Part shown: piece after piece, positions 1 through 9,689 of the stretch
How positions within the stretch are numbered: position 1 is the stretch's first letter
Layout: each line of letters begins with the position of its first letter
Notes under the pieces: model-generated
Seen by the model: the letters and a program-made list of their open reading frames with translations, nothing else
Told to the model about the DNA's origin: nothing
Databases searched by the model: none
NCBI GenBank assembly: GCA_022835595.1
Contig: BQUP01000016.1
Location: forward strand, 4,442-47,278
Direction: 5' to 3'
DNA length: 42,837 nucleotides
Origin: Cystobasidium ongulense
Taxonomy: Eukaryota > Basidiomycota > Cystobasidiomycetes > Cystobasidiales > Cystobasidiaceae
Position numbers and translations under genes: made by a program

Positions 1-1237
1 TCCGAAGTGCTAGGCCGGAGGTCGGGCTGGGAGGTGGAATTAAAACCCATAGCATGACCTGCGAGAGTTTTGTTCGACCTACGTCCGGTGACAGCAATAA
101 AGCTTGCATCCGTCTGAAGCCTGGAGTGAATGCTTTGAGAGTCTGGCCGATTATTTCCAGAATCTTGTCTGACCTCAAAGGAAAACTTCTGCGCACGCAG
201 TCCCTGTCAGCTTCGAAAATAAGGGGTTTAGGGAATTTACCTCGCGCACGTCAATGTACTGATCTCGAACAGCAGACAGCCCATTCCGTACATGTCCAGC
301 TTTTTATCGTAAGGTTCTCCTCGCCTGATCTCCTGTGAATCATAGCTTTAGGAGGTGAGAACTGAAGTAGGCTTCGCCAACCTACAGGTGAGAAGTACCT
401 AGGGGTCTGAAATATCGTGTTGTTGTGATGTTATCATAACTTTGGTAAGTGGCTCATTTGCAGTGTAATGTATCACAGCCTATTCGGGAAAGTTAGTGTA
501 CGTACACCCACCATTGATGTTGCTTCTTGCATATGAGGACCCATCATTTTAGCCAAACCGAAGTCTGCTAGTTTGAACGTCTTGGTAGCTGAAATGAGGA
601 CTGGATTCGTTTTCTTAGCCGCCTCGCTGGCTTTTAGACCTTCTGGCCGACTAACTTACTGTTCTCGGGCTTAAGGTCGCGATGAAGTATGTACCCTCTC
701 TCTTGCGATCTCGTATGGCAGAAATGGAGCCCAAGGAGGATCTGCAAGAAAATGTGAAGAACCTGCTGCTCCTCCATGGGTTGCCTGACGGGAATATTCA
801 GCGCCACCTCTACTAACCTGACATGAGCGCTTCGGATTACTTCAGGACTCTCCGGATGTCCAATGCCTTTTGCAAGTCGCCCCCTGGACAGTATTCCATA
901 ACGATGTACAAACAGGCGGTTGCGGGATCTTCCGAAAATTCCTCGATACTGACGATATTTGGGTGCCTCAAGGTCTTAAGTAGGAGAGCTTCTTGATGAA
1001 AGCGCTCTCGCATCTCCGGGACGTTTCCCATTGTGAGCATCTTGACGGCAAATTCCTTTAAATGGGGTTAAAAAAAATGGATCAGACCGATGCGGATGTG
1101 CTGATAAAGCGTGACCAATCTACTTTGCCATCTTTGAATCTTGTAACCTTGAAGACTTGACCAAAACCGCCTTCGCCAAGTTTCTTCCACTGACCATACT
1201 TCGCTCGGAGTGCTTTGGAGGGTTGGATTCCGGCCAT
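1..1237 (-). CDS. Serine/threonine protein kinase, copy K1 (partial, runs off the window)
   Basis: Seven exons on the minus strand: 1237-1124, 1055-841, 784-660, 588-506, 406-386, 332-241 and 203-1; the 3' end lies outside the window. The ATG at 1237 starts MAGIQPSKALRAKYGQWKKL. Visible kinase motifs in order: glycine loop LGEGGFGQVFK, EFAVKML with the ATP-binding lysine, catalytic loop ILHRDLKPEN, ADFGLAK, then TPRYFSPE and LDMYGMGCLLFE. All catalytic residues are present. The layout resembles NIMA/NEK-type kinases, but that assignment is tentative. Exon lengths match copy K2 exactly. Near position 41 this copy has one base fewer than K2 and the 24240-24745 fragment, which would shift the frame in the last visible exon. 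It is divergent from a transposase remnant at 2150. Confidence 0.82.
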
Positions 1238-2149
1238 GTTACTATTGAGCGCGAGCAAAGACGGCCGGAATGAACAGCGAGATTGCCTAATGGGCTACTG
1301 CGACACAGAAGGAGCAGAACTAGAGAGGGTCTGGCGGGACTAGCCGGGGTAGTAGCTTAGAGGCTCCTTCTGGCTTGTTTGCCTATTGTGCACATGCGGG
1401 TGGCCGTGCGGGTAGCCCTTCAATTCGAAGGGAGAACGATCATCAAATAACCTTTTGTTGCGCATCGACCTGTAAATTTCTGCTCGACGTCGATGCGCTG
1501 GCTGTTCCTTTGGTTCCGCCTCCGCTTTCAAAAAGCTAAGCTATTGTTCTTGACGAAGGCATCCGCGCCAACTTGCGCCGCGATTCGATTTCAGATCAAC
1601 CCCTGATACCAGTGGCTGGATTTAGGTGGTTGCAATCTTAAGGCTTTATACTTGAGGCTCGGTAGAGCAGTCATTACGCATGCTCTTCAAACGTCGAGGG
1701 CGAGTCCACAAGATCTTTATCAGCTGTTCGGCCCCTCAAGGGCAACAGAGGCTAGCGTTAGCACCCCTTTGCTTATCGTTCTTTCTTGGAGGGTTCATCG
1801 GTTTGCAGTGTGCTTGCGTGCTGCAGCAATGCACAAAAGGACTCTCTCAACAAAGAAGTATCGCGATGCATTGTTCCTTTGGCTTGTTAAATCATCATGA
1901 TGTACAACGGCTGTACACTGTCCTCTTCACTCCCACAAAAGGTTCCGCGGATGCCTGACGAAAGCCAAAGGGTAGCTCTATCCAGGCTCATCTTACCAGA
2001 TGCTTCATCAGCACGGCGGTCCTGCTGTTTACCAACGGCTGTTTCACCTGCTTAAGGACTCACGATAGCAGTCCACAGCAATCCACAGCAGTTCGCACCT
2101 CACGCGGCGCAAGCTGCACTGACTGGAGCTTAGCTATCACGTCGCACGG
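1238..2149. promoter_or_regulatory. Shared intergenic region between divergent kinase and transposase genes
   Basis: This stretch separates the kinase start at 1237 (minus) from the transposase remnant (plus). It is conserved in copy 2 (30612-31511) and more weakly in copy 3 (37505-38351), so it probably carries the promoters of both genes. It contains a reading frame of 92 codons (1680-1958, plus) that is also open in copy 2. The frame holds a hydrophobic stretch around ALAPLCLSFFLGGFIGLQC. I do not recognise it and cannot say whether it is translated. No specific promoter motif was identified. Confidence 0.45.
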
Positions 2150-2485
2150 CCAAGTGCTGTGCACGTGCAAGAGGCCTGTGGACGACGATCGCTTATACAC
2201 ATTGTCGAGGCCACTGGGGTTCCCTCCTTCAAAGAGCTCGTCGACTCACCTTTTTCGGATCAACCAGTTATCGACGGTATTTACCATGGTGGGCAAAGTC
2301 GCATAAGTGCTAGGCGATTACCCCAAAGAAAGCGGAAAGCTTGTCTTCGCTTCTACATAAACTGGTTCAACCCTTTCACAAACGCATAGCCAACAAGAAA
2401 GTCTCTATAGGTGTTGAGATCCTGGCCTGCCATAATCTACTGCCAGCGACAAATAAGTAATCCGACTCGTAGCGAAAGTCTGGTG
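2150..2485 (+). pseudogene. Tnp2/Plavaka-type transposase remnant, copy 1
   Basis: The remnant starts with the N-terminal zinc-binding motif GQVLCTCKR, as in the intact copy at 34269-37504. It then jumps over roughly 800 bp of coding sequence to the region around FEKLVDSP and FYINWFNPFTN, the site of the first catalytic aspartate in the intact copy. The last part, 2441-2485, is inverted relative to the other copies. The same large internal deletion occurs in copy 2, so both descend from one deleted ancestor. It cannot encode an active enzyme. Confidence 0.75.
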
Positions 2486-2870
2486 CAAGAACAATGCGGC
2501 AAGCTCAGACCCATCTTAGGCCCGGTGTCCCTCAACATTGGGAAGCAGAGTATTTCGGCAAACATGCTATTCTAGAGGTCTATCATATGTTAGAGAGCAA
2601 TCCCGTGTGGACGCCAGACAACACCTTCTCAGAGGATTTATCTATACTTAGCCCGATACTACTCACAGGGCTCGCTTGGCTTCTCCTGAATCTTTTGCTC
2701 ATTGTAGACTTTGGAGGCAGGCTGTATGTGACCGCTTCTCACGGGCAAATACGTCTTCTAGCTCTATACAAATTCATCGTGCATTCCCTTCAGCTAGCGG
2801 ATTGAAAGGATGAGAGAAGCCTCATGATTCGGGCTACGCCGGCTTCTTGCGACTATAACTTCTGGTGTTC
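2484..2870 (+). repeat. Module E, copy 1 (direct repeat of 33120-33490)
   Basis: The sequence matches 33120-33490 in the same orientation, starting at the shared GGCAAGCTCAGACCCAT and running for about 370 bp with scattered changes. Copy 1 has an open frame at 2494-2805 (103 codons) with a hydrophobic stretch LLTGLAWLLLNLLLIVDF that could span a membrane. The two copies shift frame relative to each other around 2590, and substitutions fall at all codon positions, so coding is doubtful. The function is unknown. Confidence 0.7.
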
Positions 2871-3719
2871 CCAGCCCTGGACTCGGCGAGGGAATGGGGC
2901 GAGCTAAGGCAACCCACGCAACCGATGGTTGCGAACCCACTGTGCGCTTCTATATACTACAATATGGCTAAATCCGTGGACGACTGCTTTAAAATGAAAT
3001 GATAAAATTGGATGGATAGCATGCGCTTTCAGCCTTGGGAGACAATCAGTATGACTTTCTTGTTGGATAGGTTTGAAACAGGATCTTCTCTTTTCTCGCT
3101 TAACTGACATCGAGAGGAGGTGACGATCACGTGGAGCTTGCGTACTGGTATATATTTGTCAACTTGTATGATCAATGTTGCCGGTCGATGAGAATACAAT
3201 GAAAATTTAGTTGACGACTATCTCGTGCGGTGTTAGCCGGTTCAAGTGCTGTACGGATGTGTTAACCTTTAGCAACGCAAAACTCGAAGCCGAGAAAATA
3301 TGCAAGCTCATTCGGCTATATCAGACGCAACAGGTTCGAAGCACTCCTTTCTTGATGACAGGCGACAAGAAATCAATGAATGACAGGCGACAAGAAATCA
3401 ATGACATTGCTGAGCCATTGGGAGCACCCTCTAGAATCCAATTAGGATATTGCCTGATTCCGGAACGCCCACGTACGCGCAAAGGGCACGTCCAGCATGG
3501 CCAGGTATCGAGACGTCTATGCAAAGACTTGCAAAGACTGCACGCAAGAAATGAAAATGAGGAGTTGACAGACTATGCTAGCATACTTGCAACGAAAGGC
3601 GGCAGATCCAGCTATGGAAGCACATTCGGCCGTCATACGCATTAATTAACCAGTGAGAACCTGTCCACCCTAGTCTGATCTATAAACTCATGCTAAATCC
3701 CATCCCATCCACAGGTGGC
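2871..3719. other. Spacer with one open frame, no recognised gene
   Basis: An open frame on the plus strand at 3211-3645 (144 codons) has no motif I recognise. It spans an out-of-frame 25-bp tandem duplication. A GT...AG pair at about 3653-3711 could be an intron, but no exon beyond it is convincing. No clear similarity to other parts of the window was seen. Confidence 0.3.
3356..3405 (+). repeat. 25-bp tandem duplication
   Basis: Two adjacent copies, 3356-3380 and 3381-3405, differ only at the last base. Each begins TGACAGGCGACAAGAAATCA. The period is not a multiple of three. Confidence 0.95.
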
Positions 3720-4407
3720 TTGACGTTTGATGCACACGAAGTACCACAAACGCTGCCAACTATGCCCCCCTGTCCCGGAAGCAATCTTTATCGGCTGGCT
3801 TTAACGTGGCTATAATGGGAGAACCAATTGACCAACGCAGTACAGGCTCGTTAAATGGACCGTGTCGTTTACAAATCACCGCATTGGCAAGAGAGATGCG
3901 CGACATTGCTATTACGATACACATGAAGATGCTGCTGCTCACTGCTCCGGCGAGCATCTCTATCTCGATGATCGATACTGCCGATATACCCTTTGCTGCA
4001 GCGCTCAACCAAGCCGAGCCATCTTGTTCCAAAGCGGCCTGCAAAAGCATACGGCAATTCGTGAAGCATTCTTTCTCGCTAATAGGCAACATGGTTTGTT
4101 CAAGATTTTTATTGCATTGTACATCTGCTTGGAGCTAACGAGCGCTCTGCAGAAGGGGGTCCTTATATATGGTGAAAGACGATTGCAAAGTGCGCTCGGC
4201 TCGGCCACTGGCTTGCAGGATGAGGAGACAGGCGTGCAGCTTATATTTAAACTGGATACATTGTCGAGGAAGACAGGTACTTATACGCGTGAAGAAGCTA
4301 TTACAACTGGTGGAATTCCATGAGAATCTGTTTAAGGCTTGTAAGTGCTCGATGAAGCTAATTATCTTTTCTGGAGGAACAAAACAGTCTTCGTCCAATG
4401 TGAATGC
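3720..4407. repeat. Module F, copy 1, downstream of gene B1
   Basis: This module is similar to 39700-40386 and lies in the same place, directly 3' of a gene B copy. Shared stretches include CTGCTCCTCACTGC-like and GCAAGCCGAGCCATCTTG-like blocks. Several frames are open in this copy (a 153-codon plus-strand frame and a 110-codon minus-strand frame), but none stays open in the second copy. It may be a 3' untranslated or flanking part of the B module. Gene B2 at 19045 lacks it. Confidence 0.5.
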
Positions 4408-6356
4408 TCAAGCCCCTGCATGCTCTGCCATATCGACGAAGCGTGCAACTTGCTCTTGTGAGGTGATCGCGCTATCCGCCATACTCCCCTCTCCGCTTTC
4501 TGTATCCATGCTATGGTTGGACTCCGCCTCGTAGCCGTCTTGGCTGGACAGCTCTTCCTGGTCATCCTCCAAATCGAGGTTTTCTATATACTGGGCCAGA
4601 ATACCTTCTGCGTACTTATCGAAGAAGCCCTTATCGGTTAACTTCTCGTCTGGGTGCTTTCTACCGTTGCTTAAGATTTGAGAAGGATCAGGGGACAAAG
4701 CGACGGTGCTGGCATCTGCAAATGTTGATTGTTGTGTACCGGAGAGGTCGTTATAGAATTCCGGGGAGTAGTAATCGATAGGCATAGCCTTTGGTAGCTG
4801 GGGAAAGGTAGACAAGGGCTGATTCGGTAACATCTTACGAGGCCTTCCGCGCCATTGCCCTCCCTCCTTAAGGATACTCGAGCGACGCAGATCGTCGAGG
4901 CGCCGGAAGAAGGTTTCAGCCTGGACTGAGCGCTCCATTCGTCTCTTGATCACGTAATGACCGTCTTGAGGATCCAGTTCATCGTCACTATTCGCTTTGG
5001 GATCGCAAACCAGCGTCTGGTATCGACGGGGATAGTGATTTTGCCGCAGGAATTTCAGCCGTGCTGCTGCAAGCTGTTAAGGTACAATGCCATCAATCAG
5101 AAATAACTCAAGATTGACTGCCTTCCGGGCGACGCTCACCGAATTTCGTCGTCGGTAAATCGTATTGAGGCTTGCCGAATGCTGAACACTTCCCGGGTTT
5201 CGATTCTCTTTGCCGCGCAGTCTGGGCTGTAGATGATGTACGAAATGGTCATAAATGCGGATGAGCACTTCCATGTCGGTAGCTGCTGTAGTGTCAACTC
5301 CGACGAATGCGTATGAGTCCATACTGAGAGCATGCTTGAGAGTGGTGACGGCCACAAGTCGGCAAGCGGAGTTGTAAATGGTGTAAGGTGATTCGGAAAG
5401 ATTAGGCGACCAGACGTATAGCCCATATTTGGCGCAATACGTTTGCATGTATTCCAGAATGTCTTCCTCTAAGAATTCTGTAGCATTCTTCCTTCCTCCT
5501 AAATTTTGGCTTCTGTAATCGCGAGATATCCGCACCAGGCTTTTATCGATTATCAGTCGAGGGGATCGGAGTGCCGCTGCTATCTCACTCGAGCTTGTGA
5601 ACCTTGTGCGGAACGCCTGGAGTTGTGCGGCTGGTGGATGCGGAAGGATGGCATTGGCATACTGAGCACCCCACAAAATGCGGAGGTGCGTGGTGAAAGC
5701 AGTCTAAAAGGCAACGTGTTAATTCTTCATCGATACGCTGAGACTTCACCTTACCTTCACAAGTTGCTGATTCGCATTCAAGTCCACTTTCATCAATCGA
5801 TGGATGTGTGTGCTAGGCTTACGCTGCGCAGATGCCCCCCTCGAGCGCTGATGTATTGGGTCAGAATGTCTCGTTGCACGGACAGCCTGCTGCCCAGAGG
5901 TGTGTGATGGTTCGGGTTGTTCAGGCTCAGTGACAGTCGGGCCCTCGATAACATGGGCGTTTGCTGTAAGGAGTTCAGAGCTGCAGATATGAGCACAGTC
6001 AGCAATGCAACTTCACAGTGACAAAGATTGTATGCGTGCGCAAAAGCCCACGTAGTGATACTGGATGCCTGGGCAGTGCCATGTAGTCGGTGCTCCACTA
6101 CACTCTGCTGCTGATTCGGCACTGCAGCTTGCAGTACACGGATTCTATGCAGAGCGCTCTTTAAGGCCGCGTCTTTAGCCAGTTCCAGTGTCGAAGTATT
6201 TGCTACGAGACTATCGTAGCGTTCTCGAGCCTCCCGTTGGATTATTTGAGTCTGCTCTGTCACCTTTTGTTGGACTGATTCGTTGAAGGCGTTCATCATG
6301 ACTTCATCGCGCTGCTGCAGCCAAGCTTGGAAATTGGGGTCGTCAAAGTGGCTCAT
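4408..6356 (-). CDS. Gene B1: conserved hypothetical protein, 586 residues
   Basis: Four exons: 6356-6052, 5980-5755, 5703-5140 and 5073-4408, joined by GT-AG introns in phase, with no internal stop. Residues about 1-100 start MSHFDDPNFQAWLQQRDEV and are predicted helical (coiled-coil-like). A Ser/Pro-rich linker follows. Exon 3 encodes a compact domain with WGAQYANA, FLEEDILEYMQTYCAKYGLY and YDHFVHHLQPRLRGK. Exon 4 holds PKAMPIDYYSPEFYNDLSG, a run containing GFFDKYAEGIL and an acidic Glu/Asp/Ser-rich tail. No enzyme motif is visible. Exons 1, 3 and 4 have exactly the same lengths as in B2, which argues for selection on the protein. From memory it resembles a large unnamed family in mushroom-forming fungi; unverified. 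Confidence 0.88.
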
Positions 6357-7057
6357 GCTGTTCCAGAACAGTATCGCGAGCCGGCCGCTAACCGCTTGAT
6401 GCGAAAGGATTCTGAGTAGTTGTGGTGAAGAGCGAACTAGACTGTCTTGTGTCGCACATCGAGTCAAACTCATAGCTTCAATGCGCCGCGCGCACCGGCC
6501 TCTGTCAGCGTCACACAAAAGCGCTAGCTCACTGCTGTGGGACAATGGTAATGGCTCGGATCTGCCGCCCGCCCGGACCGTCCCAGGGCAGTACAAAAGG
6601 AGAATACCAGTAAGGCACTGTGAGCCTTTTCTGATGATGCGAGCCATAGAGGTCCGCACATTCTACGCTAGAAATTTCGGCGTGCAAAATAGGGCCATAT
6701 TTCGAAGAGCTTTGCTTTAAAGGCACGGACGGAGTGTCCGCAGAGATCTAGAGCTGCGACCGGTGCCCACAGACTGGTGCCCACAGGATACGGCTTGCTG
6801 TGGTGTAGGAGCTCATCACAATAATAGGCTTCTTCAGGAGAGTATGGAATGCCCAAACAAAGGCAGTAGGCATGCTGTGCAGATTGGACCGCCCGCTTGG
6901 GCCACCTTGGCAAAGAAGAGAGGATCAAAGGCGTAACAACTATTGTTCTCAGGGAAGACAGCTTAGGAACTACTCTGTAGCGAGATCGGCAGGGTCTGCT
7001 CTACATCTTCAGTACTTCTTCAGGACCATTAATCGCGCATAAAGACTCGACTAGAAG
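6357..7057. promoter_or_regulatory. Intergenic region between divergent genes B1 and D1
   Basis: This stretch lies between the B1 start (6356, minus) and the D1 start (7058, plus). It is similar along its length to 42307-42837 upstream of B3, including GGCTTCTTCAGGAGAG and GGCCACCTTGGCA blocks. The flank of B1 was therefore duplicated together with the gene. Both strands carry open frames of about 80 codons (6668-6928 minus, 6481-6720 plus), but neither is clearly kept in the second copy. It may hold promoters for both genes; no motif was pinned down. Confidence 0.45.
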
Positions 7058-8328
7058 ATGCTTTTATACGACTCAGCGGTAGTGCTCCTTCAACCCACCG
7101 AGAGCTCTATCACAGGCGATCTGGCGCTGCAGGCTCTCATCGACTCGACCGCTGCTTATGTTGGGCCAGGTGTCGGAGTGGAAGACCTTCGAACGAACAA
7201 TGCTGCAAAAGCGTATCTGCCTGTCTGCTTAGGTCCACAAGCGGCTGGCGTCTTGTCCATCCAGCATGTTCCAGCTTTATGGATAGGTATGACCAGGCAT
7301 ATAAAGTACGTAGATACATCCCATATTAGAAGACTTGCCACTGGCTCATCCTAGCACGCAGATTTGCTTCCAGGTTTATGGCAATGACTCGGAATCTGGT
7401 CGGATACAGCCACTCGATCTGAGCGAGCAATACAGGGGAGGACGCAGCACAGCCGCTTCAGTCGAGTGATACCAAGTGCATCCAGGACCGAAAGGAAGTG
7501 AAGCGCAATCAACACCTGGCCGGTTTTCTCAAGGCTATTGGAACGCTAGTCCAGGACAATAATATCAGGATTGCACCGTTGACCGGCGAGAATCCATGTG
7601 GACTATCTTTGCCTTCGCCAAACCTGAGCACACCTTCGTCGCATGATCCGGAAGAAATCGAACCCGATCCAATTCGTCGAGTCGTGCTCCGATTGTATCG
7701 TTTGGAGCAGCTGGAGAAACACGCCAACAAGCTCAGCCTATATATAAACAATTGCTATTATACTGTGGCATACGCTTACAGGGATGCAATAGAGGTAAGC
7801 TACTTATGTTCCCCGCATGGAGGCCTCATCAGTAACCAGTCCTTACTGCATTCCGCCGCCAAAGGCTTAGACAACTCCAACACTGGTCGAAGCAAGCATC
7901 AAAACATCTTGCGTCAATTAGCGACATACGAGGGACTAGGACATCTTACTTCTCCGGAGGGGCGGGCAGCTTGGTCCGAGCGTATGCAGCGGGCACATGA
8001 ATTTGGTCTACTCTTCGACCGATTCGGTATGATGATTCTGAACGTCTCTCCTGCAGTATCAGTGTCGAGACTTGATAAGACCTCGTTGAACTCCTTAGAG
8101 CAAGTAAAGAGGGGCGCCTTATTTCTCTGGGTTCTAGGATTTGTTTTTTTTAAATTCCTCTTCCTTTTCTATGCATGGCTTGATGTCGTGTCATTATGGG
8201 ACACTTTTTCTACTCCTCAAATCGAGCGACGCAACTCTTCTACCTCACCGTATCAAAAAACCGCAACATCTGGTCACAAAACGTTCGTTCTCAAGCGACC
8301 AAGGATGGCTCCGTTCTCCGATCCCTAA
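7058..8328 (+). CDS. Gene D1: hypothetical protein of unknown function, chimeric 3' end
   Basis: A likely first exon starts at 7058 (MLLYDSAVVLLQPTESSITG). Middle exons up to about 7460 are not resolved. From there an open frame encodes NQHLAGFLKAIGTLVQDNN, then LEQLEKHANKLSLYINNCYY. A possible 45-nt GT-AG intron lies at 7795-7839; it is also open in frame, so it could be retained. SLLHSAAKGLDNSNTGRSKH and RMQRAHEFGLLFDRFGMMIL follow. I recognise no family. After about 8105 the sequence departs from the other D copies and enters an AT-richer tract where the frame stays open to 8328, giving a hydrophobic tail not seen elsewhere. D1 lies opposite B1, as D3 lies opposite B2. Confidence 0.5.
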
Positions 8329-9689
8329 AATCTGCTTATCAGCCACTCATTTCAAAGATACCTTTTCGTACAACAAGAAGAGAGAGGATCTCTCACAAGG
8401 GATTTCTTTCCTCTTGATATACTATTCTCAGCCAGGTCACTTATTGCGTAGACCTCCTCACGCAATTTAATTCAGGGTTTGCTCTTTTTCTTTACTACTC
8501 GTTCCACGAATTTTTACAATGGTCAAAGTACTATGCTTGTTGCCCCACGGAAACCGAAGACCAAACCCAAGCAAGGCGAGAACAAACGCATAAAGCGAAG
8601 ATGCACGCGGAGGTTCGCTCTCGTATTTCTTTGCAGAACAGGTTGTTGCTCATTTAGGAAGCTTATTACAGCTAACAAAGTGCAATCTTTTCATATATTA
8701 TGACAGCATCGTCTGTTAACCTGAGCACTGTCAAATGACAAGAAGCGACCAGACTACATGGAGGGAATTCAAGCTAGTCGTTACAGAAGAGAGATTGAGA
8801 AAGTGTAAAGGCTTCATTTACTTGCTGATTTGTTTGCCTTAAAGGAATTATATTGACATCTGCATGTACGAAATTTGGGACTGAGCTGATACCTAGATTA
8901 GGGTACGCAATTCACCGATGTGAAGTAAGTTTTCTGGAATACTTGGGATAAATCGAGAGGTGGTGCCTTGTACGGATGGCGGATTGATTTGAAAGCTGAA
9001 GCGGGTAAAGGGGTACATAGGAGAGATTGCAAGGTTTACTTGCTGATATGGATATAGGTGTGCTGATTGCGGTAGAAAATCGATAGGAAAGGCGTAAGAG
9101 GTCAATATGAGCCCGGTTCAGTGTTGTACTTGTATGGTGCTATAGAACCATTCATGAGATTTAGATGTGGTACACCGTACAGTGTATACGGATGGCTTCG
9201 CATTCGCGCCGATGCCATTCCTGATCCGTTCATTGAATACATTCCTTCGCTATCAGCATGGAAAGGGGGATGACCCTGTGAATAATCTTGTGGAATTAAT
9301 CTTCGTGGTTCAAATGGCTTATATCTGGTGAGTCGCTTTCTGTTGCCAGACGTAGCAACATTACCAAGGGCCGGTAGGATTCTCCGGCGACTAGATATTA
9401 GAATAAGCGAGTGTCAGTCACAAGAATACTGTGTCTGTGCGGAGTGACATTTACGCATTGATGAACCAGCTTGAAACCTGGCGCATGGTCAGAGAAGTAG
9501 CGCTGCATAGTGCACGTTTCTCCTCTCTGCGAGTTTGCATAAAGCCCTGGTCAGTGCCTGATTGAAATTGGGAAGTCATGTATATAAGCACAGCAAGCTT
9601 ACTCAGTTGGGTATGGATGCTGTGTGTGGTCCAGTAGCCAATTTTTGAGTGTGGCAGTGACTGGCAGAGGAAAGAAAACCTTGATCAGC
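8329..9689. other. AT-richer spacer without a convincing gene
   Basis: From about 8110 to 8720 the sequence is richer in A and T than its surroundings, and three overlapping frames are open at once (to 8328, 8417 and 8470). A short frame at 8479-8703 is rich in Lys and Arg. None shows a known motif. From 8720 to 9689 I see nothing codable; this is the 3' flank of the gene at 9690-11461. Confidence 0.35.

Larger units (their letters stand above)
1..2485. repeat. Left arm of a long inverted repeat (partner 30240-32685)
   Basis: Position 1 pairs with 32685 and position 1681 with 31059, reading in opposite directions. The match covers kinase exons and introns, the intergenic region and the transposase remnant. 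The two arms look highly similar by eye, with a few small indels besides the assembly gap in the right arm. The arm may extend left of the window. The arms are about 27.8 kb apart. Confidence 0.88.

Noticed and set aside
3260-3345. GGTTCGAA box suggesting a tRNA
   Set aside because: No matching acceptor stem, D-arm or anticodon arm could be folded around it.
3862-4323. A 153-codon plus-strand frame in module F
   Set aside because: The corresponding frame in module F copy 2 is broken by stops, and no family is recognised.
8110-8720. AT-richer tract as a mitochondrial DNA insertion
   Set aside because: Composition alone suggests it; no mitochondrial gene could be recognised.
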